Positions 24,683-33,717 of a DNA stretch of 50,069 bases are shown one piece after another; positions within the stretch are counted from its first letter, which is position 1; every line of letters begins with the position of its first letter. This DNA comes from an uncultured Pseudorhodobacter sp. (GTDB lineage Bacteria; Pseudomonadota; Alphaproteobacteria; Rhodobacterales; Rhodobacteraceae). The DNA lies in NCBI GenBank assembly GCA_913062925.1, contig CAJXWJ010000022.1, positions 1 through 50,069 of the forward strand. The letters are read 5' to 3'. A program made the translations under genes and the position numbers. Below the pieces are notes generated by a model. The model did no database searches. It was not told where the DNA came from and was given only the letters and a program-made list of their open reading frames with translations.

Positions 24683-24913
24683 ATGCAGTGGGACGTCGAG
24701 ATTGATTGCGCGGGGCTTTTGTGCCCGCTGCCAGTGCTGCGCGCGCGCAAGCGGCTGATGGGCATGGCTGCGGGCGAGGTTTTGCGGGTGCTGGCAACCG
24801 ATAAAATGGCCGCGATAGATCTGCCGCATTTTTGCGCCCAAAGCGGGCATGAGCTGCTGGGCATCAGCGAAAGCTGCGGCATCGACGTCTATCTGATCCG
24901 GCGCGGGGCCTAG
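24683..24913 (+). CDS. TusA-family sulfurtransferase
   Basis: This 76-residue protein has the TusA signature WDVEIDCAGLLCPLPVLRARK with Cys14 in the CPxP motif, the persulfide-carrying residue. The C-terminal half fits the two-layer TusA fold. TusA-like proteins pass sulfur to tRNA thiolation, molybdenum cofactor enzymes or sulfur oxidation. AAGGAGG precedes the ATG at 24683 and is preferred over upstream in-frame starts. It is divergent from ccdA and convergent with rne. Confidence 0.87.
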   Translation: MQWDVEIDCAGLLCPLPVLRARKRLMGMAAGEVLRVLATDKMAAIDLPHFCAQSGHELLGISESCGIDVYLIRRGA

Positions 24914-24917
24914 AGCG

Positions 24918-24948
24918 AAAAAAAGGGCGGCAGGTTTCCCCGCCGCCC
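24918..24948 (-). terminator. Rho-independent terminator of rne
   Basis: On the minus strand GGGCGGC and GCCGCCC flank GGGGAAACCT and are followed by seven T residues. It is 23 bases past the rne stop and shares its core with the terminator at 5394-5427. Confidence 0.87.
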
Positions 24949-24970
24949 AAATATCTTAGCCTTCAACAGC

Positions 24971-27712
24971 TTAGCGTCCCAAGGACCACCAGCCGCGCTT
25001 TTTCGGCTTTGGCTCGCCATCATCGGGCTCTGCCACAGCTTCAGGCTGGGCGGCGACAGGGGCCGGTTCAGCGACAGCTTCTGGCGCTGGGGGAGCAACG
25101 GCTGCCGGAGCGGGAGCTTCGACCACGGCTGCGGGCTCTGCTGCTACAGGCGCAGGCGCTGCGGCGACTTCAGGCGCAGGCTCGGCCACAACCACAGCGG
25201 CTTTGGCGCGGCTGCGGCGTGGCTTTGGTGCGACGGCTTCGGCATCACCGACCACGGCTTCCGCAACAGGAGCGGCTGCCTTTGCACGACCACGGCCACG
25301 CGACTTTGGCTTCTCAGCCTCAGCCGCCGGAGCCTCTACCACCACCACATCGGCTTCGGCTTTGGGTTCTGCTAGCGCTTCGGCGACCACGGCCAGCTCT
25401 GGTGCAGCTGCTTCAGCAGGCGCTGCCACAGCTTCGGCGGCTTTGCTGCCACCACGAACGCGGGTGCGGCGCCTGGGACCGGCAGATTTTGCCGCATCCT
25501 CCACCACCACAGGCTGTTCAGCTGCGGTCTCTTCGGCTTCGTCATCCGCATCATCTGCGCTTGCGCCTTCGCCCATCGCCTCGCCGTTCTGGCCCGGCTT
25601 TTTGCGACGACGACGACGACGGCGCTTTTTGCCATTGCCCTGTGCGGCCTCGCCGGTCGTGGCTTCGGTGGTTTCCACCTCTTCCGCCTCTTCGACCTCA
25701 TCCACTTCGTCGATCAGATCTTCGTCTTCTTCGACCACCGGCGCGCCCATCAGGCTGGCGTTGCCCGAGATCGCGGTTGGGGTTTCCGCCACGATCCGCG
25801 TCGCCGTCTTGAACTTTTCAATGGTGAAATCGGGGCTGATCATCGTCGGGTCGCATTCAATGCGCACCGCCATGCCATAGCGGGCCTCGATCAGCGCGAT
25901 ATGCTCGCGCTTGCCGTTGATCAGGAAGTTGACGATGCCAATCGGCGCACGCAGCAGAACTTCTTTCGACCGCTTGCGCGTGCCCTCTTCTTCCAGCGCG
26001 CGCAGAACCTGCAAGCCAAGGCTGTCGTCCGAACGGATCAGGCCGGTGCCATGGCAATGCGAACAAGGCTGCGTGGTGCTTTCCAGCATGCCCGGACGCA
26101 GACGCTGGCGCGACATCTCCATCAGACCAAAGCCGGAAATCCGGCCAACCTGAATGCGCGCGCGGTCGGTTTTCAGCTTGTCTTTCAGGCGCTTCTCGAC
26201 GGCGGCGTTGTTGCGACGCTCTTCCATGTCGATAAAGTCGATCACGATCAGACCGGCCAAATCGCGAAGACGCAACTGACGCGCCACCTCTTCGGCGGCC
26301 TCGAGGTTGGTCTTCAGCGCGGTGTCCTCGATCGAGCCTTCTTTGGTAGCACGACCCGAGTTCACGTCGATGGCCACCAAGGCTTCGGTGATGCCGATCA
26401 CGATATAGCCGCCCGATTTCAGCTGCACGGTCGGGTTGAACATCCCGCCCAGATAGCTTTCGACCTGATAGCGCGCGAACAGCGGCGTCGGCTCGTCATA
26501 GCGCTGCACGATTTTCGCGTGGCTTGGCATGATCATCCGCATGAAGTCTTTGGCGGTGCGATAGCCTGCCTCGCCCTCGACCAGAATTTCGTCAATTTCC
26601 GACGAATGCAGATCGCGGATCGAGCGTTTGATCAGATTGCCTTCCTCGTAGATCGCGGCGGGGGCAATCGACTTGAGCGTCAGCTCGCGGATCTGTTCCC
26701 AAAGCCGCATCAGATATTCGTAATCACGGCGAATTTCGGGCTTGGTGCGCTTGGCGCCTGCGGTGCGAATGATCAGACCTGCGCCTTCTGGCACTTCGAT
26801 CTCTTGCGCGATTTCTTTCAGTTTCTTGCGGTCAGCGGCTTGGGTGATCTTGCGGCTGATGCCGCCGCCGCGCGCGGTGTTGGGCATCAGCACGCAGTAG
26901 CGGCCGGCCAGCGACAGATAGGTCGTCAGCGCAGCCCCCTTGTTGCCGCGCTCTTCTTTGACCACCTGCACCAGCATGATCTGGCGGGTCTTGATGACCT
27001 CTTGGATCTTATAGCGGCGTACGCGAGGTTTGCGCGGCGCGCTGATTTCTTCCGAGACATCTTCCTCGGCAATCGATTCAATCTCGTCATCGGTGTCCGA
27101 GGCGTGATCAATCGAACGATAAGGCGCATCGCCCTCTTCGCCAGAGCCGTGGCTGTCATCATGGTCATGGGCGTGATCGTGGTCGTGATCATGCGCTTCG
27201 GCTTCGATGGGGGCTTCGACGGGGGCTGCAACGACGGCTTCGGCTTGGCTGGTCTCAACCAAGGCGCTGTCGTTGCTGTCTTCGTCCAGATCGACGACAT
27301 CCATGCCGTTGATTTCGCCGCTGTGCAGGGTTGGTGCGGGTTTTGCCGCCTCGGCACGCGGGCGCTGGTTGCGCTGTGGGCGGGGTTTCGAGCGACGGTT
27401 GTCTTCCTCGTCCTCGGCCCGGTTCAGCGCGCGTTCTTCTTCCAACAAGGCCTGACGATCCGCTGTCGGGATCTGGTAGTAATCAGGATGGATTTCGGCA
27501 AAGGCCAAAAATCCGTGCCGGTTGCCGCCGTAATCGACAAAGGCCGCTTGAAGCGAAGGCTCCACCCGGGTGACTTTGGCAAGATAGATGTTTCCGGCAA
27601 GTTGGCGTTTGTTCAGGGTTTCAAAATCGAACTCTTCGACCTTGTTTCCATCCACCACGACGACCCGAGTTTCCTCGGCATGTGTGGCGTCGATAAGCAT
27701 TTTCTTAGACAT
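24971..27712 (-). CDS. rne: Ribonuclease E
   Basis: This 913-residue endonuclease starts RNA decay and processes rRNA and tRNA precursors; it also organises the degradosome. The S1 domain is split: residues about 35-75 and 245-290 are separated by an acidic insert. That insert contains a His/Asp repeat (residues 174-188). The catalytic DNase I-like region includes EALVAIDVNSGRATKEGS. The zinc link is CSHCHGTG near residue 560. From about 660 on the chain is a low-complexity Ala/Pro/Glu tail with Arg-rich blocks, ending KKRGWWSLGR. The long unstructured tail is usual for alphaproteobacteria. The start is ATG at 27712. Confidence 0.96.
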   Translation of the reverse strand: MSKKMLIDATHAEETRVVVVDGNKVEEFDFETLNKRQLAGNIYLAKVTRVEPSLQAAFVDYGGNRHGFLAFAEIHPDYYQIPTADRQALLEEERALNRAEDEEDNRRSKPRPQRNQRPRAEAAKPAPTLHSGEINGMDVVDLDEDSNDSALVETSQAEAVVAAPVEAPIEAEAHDHDHDHAHDHDDSHGSGEEGDAPYRSIDHASDTDDEIESIAEEDVSEEISAPRKPRVRRYKIQEVIKTRQIMLVQVVKEERGNKGAALTTYLSLAGRYCVLMPNTARGGGISRKITQAADRKKLKEIAQEIEVPEGAGLIIRTAGAKRTKPEIRRDYEYLMRLWEQIRELTLKSIAPAAIYEEGNLIKRSIRDLHSSEIDEILVEGEAGYRTAKDFMRMIMPSHAKIVQRYDEPTPLFARYQVESYLGGMFNPTVQLKSGGYIVIGITEALVAIDVNSGRATKEGSIEDTALKTNLEAAEEVARQLRLRDLAGLIVIDFIDMEERRNNAAVEKRLKDKLKTDRARIQVGRISGFGLMEMSRQRLRPGMLESTTQPCSHCHGTGLIRSDDSLGLQVLRALEEEGTRKRSKEVLLRAPIGIVNFLINGKREHIALIEARYGMAVRIECDPTMISPDFTIEKFKTATRIVAETPTAISGNASLMGAPVVEEDEDLIDEVDEVEEAEEVETTEATTGEAAQGNGKKRRRRRRRKKPGQNGEAMGEGASADDADDEAEETAAEQPVVVEDAAKSAGPRRRTRVRGGSKAAEAVAAPAEAAAPELAVVAEALAEPKAEADVVVVEAPAAEAEKPKSRGRGRAKAAAPVAEAVVGDAEAVAPKPRRSRAKAAVVVAEPAPEVAAAPAPVAAEPAAVVEAPAPAAVAPPAPEAVAEPAPVAAQPEAVAEPDDGEPKPKKRGWWSLGR

Positions 27713-28133
27713 ATTGATCCATTGCGCCCAGCAGGAAATCTTCGCCTTGGCGGACCAAAGCGAGGGGAAAACATGTCAGGGCGGCTTGTTCGGGCGGCTG
27801 CGCGCAACGCAAGACGCAAGGCAGCGCCCTGTGGGCGCCCCTCGTCAGTCATTGCCAATGTCGCGCACATCATCGCGGTTCACGTCTGAGCGGCTTTTAG
27901 GCGCCCACCTTAAAAAGCACGCTTATGTCTGTTTTATCAGTCACTTACGCGCAATGCTCCGACCTTTCGGTCGATCTTAAGCCACTGGTTTCGGCGCGCA
28001 AAGGCGCATCACAGCACAGCGGCAGGGAATGTCGTGGCCACGCAACGTGACCTGATTTCACCCTAGTGGCAAACAGGGCCATCTGACAATGGGTGATTTG
28101 CGCAGAATGCGGTGTAAACAACCCAAGCGCGAT
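27713..28133. other. 421-base gene-free region, probable long rne leader and promoter
   Basis: No open reading frame here looks like a real gene. On the minus strand it holds a CGACC-GAAA-GGTCG hairpin (27960-27973) and a GCGCCC-ACA-GGGCGC hairpin further downstream. Many rne genes have long, structured leaders through which RNase E cuts its own mRNA, and these stems would fit. I could not fix a promoter. The dctD stop codon bounds the other side, so any rne promoter must lie in this stretch or the end of dctD. Confidence 0.45.
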
Positions 28134-29462
28134 CTAAACATAGTCCGATCGGCTGAGCGCGTATTTCGCCATCTTTTCGTTCAGCGTGCGGCGCGGCAGG
28201 CACAGCTCGTCCATCACCGCCGTAATGCTGCCCTTGTGGCGGCGCATGGTGTTGTCGATCAACATGCGCTCGAAGGCCTCGACATAGTCTTTCAGCGGCT
28301 TGCCTTCGGTGGTCAGCGCCGGGCCAGAGGCCTCGTTATCGGCCATCAGCAGGCTGGCAATCGACCCCGAACCGCGGCGGTTTTGCAGCACCGCGCGTTC
28401 TGCGATATTGACCATCTGGCGCACATTGCCCGGCCAAGGCGCTTGCAACAATTGGGCGGCCTCTTGCGCGGTGACTTGCGGGGCATCGCAGCCATATTCT
28501 TCGGCGAATTGCTCGCTCGCACGGGTGAACAGCGTCAGGATGTCTTCGCCACGCGCGCGCAGCGGTGGGCAAATGATCGTCATCGCGCCCAAGCGGTAAA
28601 ACAGATCGGGCCGCAGCACATCTTCCAGCGTTTTATCGGGCGCATGTTCGTTGCAGATCGCGATGATCCGCGTTTCGGGGGGCAGACCCTGTTCGTTGAT
28701 CAGCGTCAGAAGGCGCGATTGCAAACCATGGCTCAGGCTTTCGATGTCTTCCAGACAGAGCGTGCCGCCGCGTGCATCCTCGATCATCGGCAGATTGCCA
28801 TCCTCGGAGGGGCCAAACAGCTTGGCCGCCAGCTGATCTTCGCCCCAAGCCGCACAAGACACGGTGATGAATTTCTTTGACGCGCGCGGCCCCACCGCAT
28901 GCAGCGCATGGGCGACCAGTGTTTTGCCGGTGCCGGTTTCGCCGTCAATCAGCACATGGCTGTCGGCTTGGCCCAGATCGAGGATATCTTCGCGCAGCCG
29001 CTCCATCGCGGGGCTGGCCCCGACCAGCTTTTTCATCAAGACCGAGCCGTCTGAAAGCTCTTTGCGCAGCGCGCGATTGTCCAGCGTCAGGCGGCGCGCG
29101 ATGGTGGCGCGTTTGGCAAGTTCGGTCATCCGGTCTGGGTTAAACGGCTTTTCCAGAAAATCATAAGCCCCGATCCGCATCGCTTCGACCGCCATCGGCA
29201 CATCGCCGTGGCCGGTGATCATGATCACCGGCAGGCCCGAATCCATGCCCATCAGACGTTTCAGAAACGCCATCCCGTCCATGCCCGGCATTTTGATATC
29301 CGAGACCACAACCCCCGGCCAATCCGGCCCCAGCGTCTTCAGCGCTTCTTCGGCACTGGCAAAGGTTTCGGTGTCAAAGCCCGACAGCGCCAGCCACTGG
29401 CTGATCGAGGCGCGCATATCGGCCTCGTCATCCACGATCGCCACTTTCATTGCCCGTGCCAT
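28134..29462 (-). CDS. dctD: DctD-like response regulator lacking the GAFTGA motif
   Basis: This 442-residue protein has a receiver domain (about 5-120, phospho-acceptor Asp55 in VVVSDIKMPGMDG), a linker, an AAA+ domain (about 145-370, Walker A GETGTGKT) and a Fis-type HTH at the end (about 400-440). It pairs with dctB and should control C4-dicarboxylate uptake. The GAFTGA loop that contacts sigma-54 is missing: where it should be, the sequence reads LFGPSEDGNLPM. Walker B is altered too (GGTLCLEDI instead of a GGTLFLDEI type). So sigma-54 activation looks unlikely. GAGGG before 29462 fixes the start. It begins 7 bases after the dctB stop. Confidence 0.85.
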   Translation of the reverse strand: MARAMKVAIVDDEADMRASISQWLALSGFDTETFASAEEALKTLGPDWPGVVVSDIKMPGMDGMAFLKRLMGMDSGLPVIMITGHGDVPMAVEAMRIGAYDFLEKPFNPDRMTELAKRATIARRLTLDNRALRKELSDGSVLMKKLVGASPAMERLREDILDLGQADSHVLIDGETGTGKTLVAHALHAVGPRASKKFITVSCAAWGEDQLAAKLFGPSEDGNLPMIEDARGGTLCLEDIESLSHGLQSRLLTLINEQGLPPETRIIAICNEHAPDKTLEDVLRPDLFYRLGAMTIICPPLRARGEDILTLFTRASEQFAEEYGCDAPQVTAQEAAQLLQAPWPGNVRQMVNIAERAVLQNRRGSGSIASLLMADNEASGPALTTEGKPLKDYVEAFERMLIDNTMRRHKGSITAVMDELCLPRRTLNEKMAKYALSRSDYV

Positions 29463-29469
29463 ACCACCC

Positions 29470-31233
29470 TCATTCCGCTGCTTTGGTTTCTGTGCCCAAG
29501 ACGGGCAATTGTATCTCAAAGACCGCGCCACCCTCATCGGCATTGCGCGCGGTCAAACGGCCCCCCAGATCGGTGACAATCCCAGAAGAGATCGCCAGCC
29601 CAAGGCCAACCCCGTCTCCGGGTTTCTTGGTGGTGTAAAACGGCTCGAACACCGAGCCGATTTCCGAAATACCTGTGCCATTGTCGCGCACCGCCAAAAT
29701 CGCGGTCTCGCCCAGCGACAGCAACAGGTCAATCTGCGGGTCTTTCACATCCTTGGTGGCATCCAGCGCATTGCGCAGCAGGTTGATAATCACCTGTTCC
29801 AGCCGCAATCGATCGGCCATGACCATCACTGGCTGGCGCGGCACGGTGCGGGTGATCTTGACCACGCGCTGTTTCAGCTGCGGCTCCATCATCGCCAGCG
29901 CCGAGGACACACAAGCGCGCATATCCACCGGCTCAAAGGCCTCACCACCCTTGCGGGCATAGGATTTCAGCTGCCGCGTGATCGCGCCCATGCGGTCAAT
30001 CAGATCGTCGATGCGCTGAAACGACGACAGCGCCTCGTCGGGGCGTTTGCGCTGCAACAACAGCCGCGCGCCCGCCAGATAGGTTTTCATCGCTGCAAGC
30101 GGTTGGTTCAACTCATGGCTGACCGCCGCCGACATCTCGCCCAAGGCTGCCAGTTTTGACGATTGCGCCAGCGTCAGCTCGGCCACCTCAAGGTTCTTTT
30201 GCGCCTTTTCCCGCTCGGCAATCTCACGCGACAGCCGCGCGTTCAGCAGACGCAATTCCGCCGATTCCCGCTGGAACGACATCGACTGCGACCAGGCCCT
30301 GCGCGACAAAAGATAAAACGTCAGCGCAGCCAGTATCGCAAAGCCCATGATTTCAAGCGCAATGACGCCATTCACCCTTTCGCGCACGGAATCGTAAGCG
30401 GTAAAGGTCAGCATGCGCCAGCCCTGAAACGGCACCCGTGCCTCGGTGCGCAGCACGGCCTCGCCCGACAGATAAGCATCGGGTGGGTTCTGCGCCCATT
30501 CGGTGGCGTTTTTCAGCGCCCGATCCAAGGCCGAAGCGCTGTCAACCGAGGTAAGCGCCTGATCTATCGGCTTGCTGCGCCAAGAAGAGTTGGTCGCCAA
30601 AATCACCGTGCCTGCGGAATCTGTAACCACCACCGCATCTTGCAGCCCCGCCCAAGCGCGTTCATGCTTCATCATATCGACCGCCACGACGATGGCGCCA
30701 AGGATCTGGCCGTTTGCCTCGATCACCCGCGAATAGGTGAAATCAAAGCCACCACCCTCCTGCGGGCTGGCCGAAAACACGGTATCGCGCGAGCGCAGCG
30801 CATCGACAAAATAGGGTGCGCTGCGGTGGCTTGCGCCCAGAACATTGCGATTGGTCGCCCCCACGGCAAAGCCGTGCCGATCCAGCAGCATGATCGAGGC
30901 CACACCAATCTCACGCTGCACTTCGATCAGACGCAGGGTTGTGCCGATAAAATTGCTTTTGACCAAGGCATCCCGGATCGCCGGATCATCGGCCAAAAGC
31001 AAAGGTACAACCGAGGTGCGTTGCAACTCGGAAATGATATTGCCGGAATAAAGCGCAAGCCGCAGTTCGGCGCGATTGCGGGTGGTTTCGGTGAACCGCT
31101 CACTCAGCCAGCGATTTGTGGTCAGCACCACAGCAATCGCCAGCAACATCAAAAGCATAACCGCCAGCCGAATGCCCCATGACACACCGGTTTCTGACTC
31201 GTTCAGCTGATTTGATCTTTGGCGCATACGCAT
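29470..31233 (-). CDS. dctB: C4-dicarboxylate sensor histidine kinase DctB
   Basis: This 587-residue, inner-membrane kinase has a first transmembrane helix at about 22-40. A double PDC/Cache periplasmic domain follows (about 50-285, with SRVIEANGQILGAIVVAVDM). A second helix lies near 290-310, then a coiled linker, the dimerisation H-box (SHELNQPLAAMKTYLAGARLL, where SHELNQPLAA carries the phospho-histidine) and an HATPase domain with DNGTGI and GVGLGLAIS motifs. It senses dicarboxylates with DctA or TRAP partners, and phosphorylates DctD downstream. No dicarboxylate transporter gene is in this window. The start could be one of three in-frame codons; I used ATG 31233. Confidence 0.9.
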   Translation of the reverse strand: MRMRQRSNQLNESETGVSWGIRLAVMLLMLLAIAVVLTTNRWLSERFTETTRNRAELRLALYSGNIISELQRTSVVPLLLADDPAIRDALVKSNFIGTTLRLIEVQREIGVASIMLLDRHGFAVGATNRNVLGASHRSAPYFVDALRSRDTVFSASPQEGGGFDFTYSRVIEANGQILGAIVVAVDMMKHERAWAGLQDAVVVTDSAGTVILATNSSWRSKPIDQALTSVDSASALDRALKNATEWAQNPPDAYLSGEAVLRTEARVPFQGWRMLTFTAYDSVRERVNGVIALEIMGFAILAALTFYLLSRRAWSQSMSFQRESAELRLLNARLSREIAEREKAQKNLEVAELTLAQSSKLAALGEMSAAVSHELNQPLAAMKTYLAGARLLLQRKRPDEALSSFQRIDDLIDRMGAITRQLKSYARKGGEAFEPVDMRACVSSALAMMEPQLKQRVVKITRTVPRQPVMVMADRLRLEQVIINLLRNALDATKDVKDPQIDLLLSLGETAILAVRDNGTGISEIGSVFEPFYTTKKPGDGVGLGLAISSGIVTDLGGRLTARNADEGGAVFEIQLPVLGTETKAAE

Positions 31234-31279
31234 GGGCACAGTTTAAGCTCTGCCGCTTTGCGCCTCAAGCAGGGGCGCT

Positions 31280-31948
31280 TTAGGCAAGCGCCATCCCGCC
31301 CATCAGGGCTGCAAACAGCGCGGCCCCATCGGTGCCGCCTGCGGCTGCATCCACAACCCGCTCGGGGTGCGGCATCATCCCCAGCACACGACGATTTGCC
31401 GACAACACGCCGGCGATATCGGCCACAGCACCATTTGGGTTCTGGCTATAGGTAAAGGCCACGCGATCTTCGGCCTGCAACTGCGCCAAACCTTCGGCGT
31501 CGATGGTGTAATTGCCATCATGATGCGCCACAGGCACCGAAATCTCGGCCCCCTTGGCATAGCCTGCGGTAAAGGCGCTGTCGGTGGTCGCAACCTTAAG
31601 CCCAACGGTCTTGCAGATAAACTTCAGCCCTGCATTGCGCATCAAAGCGCCGGGCAGCAACTGCATCTCGGTCAGAACCTGAAAGCCGTTGCAGATTCCC
31701 AGCACATAGCCGCCGCGTGCCGCATGGGTCTGGATTGCCGCTGCAATCGGGCTTTGCGCCGCAATCGCGCCGCAGCGCAGATAATCGCCAAAGGAAAAGC
31801 CACCCGGCACGCCGACGACATCGACGCCCTGCGGCAACGTGCTATCTTTATGCCAAACCCGCGCAACCTCGAAACCGGCGCGCTCAAAAGCAACGGCAAG
31901 ATCACGGTCGCAATTGGACCCCGGAAAGGTAACGACAGCGGCTTTCAT
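31280..31948 (-). CDS. purQ: Phosphoribosylformylglycinamidine synthase subunit PurQ
   Basis: This 222-residue class I glutamine amidotransferase supplies ammonia for FGAM synthesis, step four of purine biosynthesis, within the PurLQS complex. The catalytic cysteine is in [11 protein letters not shown] near residue 88, with [12 protein letters not shown] as the oxyanion region and the His/Glu pair near the C-terminus (MMPHPERV). It starts 15 bases after purS. The large subunit purL is not in the window. Confidence 0.97.
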   Translation of the reverse strand: MKAAVVTFPGSNCDRDLAVAFERAGFEVARVWHKDSTLPQGVDVVGVPGGFSFGDYLRCGAIAAQSPIAAAIQTHAARGGYVLGICNGFQVLTEMQLLPGALMRNAGLKFICKTVGLKVATTDSAFTAGYAKGAEISVPVAHHDGNYTIDAEGLAQLQAEDRVAFTYSQNPNGAVADIAGVLSANRRVLGMMPHPERVVDAAAGGTDGAALFAALMGGMALA

Positions 31949-31963
31949 GGACAGGCTCCGATC

Positions 31964-32203
31964 TTACAGGATTTCGACGCGGTAGCTTTCGATCACCGCA
32001 TTGGCGAGCAGCTTGTCGCACATGGCATCGACAGCGGTTTTGGCAGCGGCGGCATCGGTTTCGGCCAGATCAAGCTCGATCACCTTACCCTGACGCACCC
32101 CGTTTACCCCGGCAAACCCCAAGCTGCCCAGCGCATGGCGCACGGCCTCACCCTGCACATCCAGAACTCCAGCTTTCAACATGACAGTCACGCGCGCTTT
32201 CAT
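31964..32203 (-). CDS. purS: Phosphoribosylformylglycinamidine synthase subunit PurS
   Basis: This 79-residue protein is the small structural subunit that bridges PurL and PurQ in the FGAM synthase complex. It has the usual MKARVTVMLKAGVLDVQG start and the GKVIELDL and ESYRVEIL blocks. The ATG at 32203 follows AAGGGAA and is preferred over an upstream in-frame start. It lies 63 bases after purC and 15 before purQ. Confidence 0.95.
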   Translation of the reverse strand: MKARVTVMLKAGVLDVQGEAVRHALGSLGFAGVNGVRQGKVIELDLAETDAAAAKTAVDAMCDKLLANAVIESYRVEIL

Positions 32204-32266
32204 AGCTTTCCCTTCAGGCTCAGGTTTCGCCGCCCCATACCGCCCCACGTCGCGCACGACAAGGGG

Positions 32267-33031
32267 TCAGTTGATCAGCGTTGGTTTCATCGGATGCGTC
32301 ACATTCGAGGGCAGAACCCCCAAGCGCCGCGCAAGTTCGGTATAGACGTCGGGCAAAGGCCCCGGTTCGGCCAAAGGCAGGCCATCGCCACGATCGACCA
32401 CGGGGCGCATATCCCACAACCGGCAGCTGTCTGGCGTGATCTCATCGGCCACGATCAGCCGCATGAAATCGCCATCCCAGACCCGGCCAATCTCCAGCCG
32501 GAAATCTGCCAGCCGAATGCCGATGCCCAGCATCACACCCGACAAAAAGTCATTCACCCGCAGCGAAAGCGCAATGATATCATCCAGATCCTGCTGGGTG
32601 GCCCAGTTAAAGGCGACGATATGTTCTTCGGCGACCATCGGCAACTGAAGCCGGTCGTCCTTTAGGTAATATTCCACAATCGGGCGCGGCAGCGGCGTGC
32701 CTTCGGGAATGCCCAAACGCTCGGCCAATTCGCCTGCGGCAAAGTTGCGCACCACGACTTCAAGCGGAATGATCTCGGCCATCCGCACCATCTGCTCGCG
32801 CATGTTCAAACGGCGGATGAAATGCGTCGGCACCCCGACCGAATTCAGCCCCGCCATAAAGAATTCTGACAGCCGGTTGTTCAACACGCCCTTGCCTTCA
32901 ACAGCCGCAGGGGCCGCCTCTTGCGCGGTGGGCGCGGAATCATCCTTGAAATATTGGATCAGAGTGCCCGGTTCCGGTCCTTCATAAAGGATCTTCGCCT
33001 TGCCCTCGTAAACCTTCTTCCTGCGCGCCAT
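32267..33031 (-). CDS. purC: SAICAR synthetase (phosphoribosylaminoimidazole-succinocarboxamide synthase)
   Basis: This 254-residue enzyme joins aspartate to CAIR in purine synthesis. The N-terminus [16 protein letters not shown] holds the nucleotide-binding lysine-rich loop, with [10 protein letters not shown] and the later [25 protein letters not shown] block that carries the ATP and magnesium site. GGAG lies six bases before the ATG at 33031. It is the first gene of purC-purS-purQ and divergent from the ATPase inhibitor zeta gene, an arrangement I associate with Rhodobacteraceae. Confidence 0.96.
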   Translation of the reverse strand: MARRKKVYEGKAKILYEGPEPGTLIQYFKDDSAPTAQEAAPAAVEGKGVLNNRLSEFFMAGLNSVGVPTHFIRRLNMREQMVRMAEIIPLEVVVRNFAAGELAERLGIPEGTPLPRPIVEYYLKDDRLQLPMVAEEHIVAFNWATQQDLDDIIALSLRVNDFLSGVMLGIGIRLADFRLEIGRVWDGDFMRLIVADEITPDSCRLWDMRPVVDRGDGLPLAEPGPLPDVYTELARRLGVLPSNVTHPMKPTLIN

Positions 33032-33246
33032 GGATGCTCCGATACGAAAAGGCCGATAGGGTGGCATAGTCCACCCCTGCCCCTGTTGACTGCGCTATAG
33101 TCCAAGCCAAGCCCTGCGGCAAGGCGCGCAACCCCGATAATGGCGCGCAAAGCGGCGGCTGTGCGGCCAAAGTGGCTTTCCCACTTGAAGCGCGCGGCAC
33201 AGATGGGCATATGGAAGGCAATATTTCCTGACCAAGAGGGCCTGCC

Positions 33247-33561
33247 ATGACCAGCTTTGACAACCGCGAACACGCCTTTGAAGCCAAATTCGCGCATGAC
33301 GCCGAAATGCAGTTTCGCGCCGAAGCCCGCCGCAATAAGCTGGTTGGCCTTTGGGCCGCCGCTTTGCTGGGCAAAACCGGCGAAGAGGCGGACGCCTATG
33401 CGCTGAGCGTGATTGCCGCCGATTTTGAAGAAGCCGGCATCGAAGATGTGGTGCGCAAAGTCGCCGCTGATCTGGCAGGCAAAGCCAGCGAAGACGAGGT
33501 GCGCGCGCAAGTGGGCGCTTTGTTGGCTGTCGCGAAATCGCAGCTTATGGCTGAATTCTAA
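33247..33561 (+). CDS. F1Fo-ATPase inhibitor subunit zeta (DUF1476)
   Basis: This 104-residue, all-helical protein matches the zeta subunit of alphaproteobacterial F1Fo-ATP synthase. It has the inhibitory N-terminal helix TSFDNREHAFEAKFAHDAEM and the following EARRNKLVGLWAAALLGKTGEEA block. In Paracoccus denitrificans zeta blocks rotation in the ATP-hydrolysis direction, saving ATP when the membrane potential falls. It stands alone, divergent from purC, and a strong terminator follows at once. Confidence 0.92.
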   Translation: MTSFDNREHAFEAKFAHDAEMQFRAEARRNKLVGLWAAALLGKTGEEADAYALSVIAADFEEAGIEDVVRKVAADLAGKASEDEVRAQVGALLAVAKSQLMAEF

Positions 33562-33586
33562 GCCCGGGCTTATCACATCTGTCTTT

Positions 33587-33618
33587 GGGCCGCCCCGTCA
33601 CGGGGGCGGCCCTTTTTT
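33587..33618 (+). terminator. Rho-independent terminator after the zeta gene
   Basis: GGGCCGCCCC and GGGGCGGCCC flank a short loop and are followed by six T residues, 26 bases past the stop. Confidence 0.93.
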
Positions 33619-33717
33619 ATGCCGCGGCGGCGGCTTAAATTTCACTACAATTTGAAGTGTTAAGCTCATCTTTGCCCAATTGCGCGACACCTAGGCTCTG
33701 GGGTCGCGGGGTCGGGC

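Noticed and set aside
25901-27889. A 662-codon frame antisense to rne
   Set aside because: Its composition follows from the GC-rich, low-stop reverse strand of rne. It has no recognisable domain, and rne is unmistakable in the other direction.
33083-33115. TTGACT and TATAGT near the purC / zeta divergent region as one promoter
   Set aside because: The two boxes are only about four bases apart on the plus strand, far from the needed 16-18.
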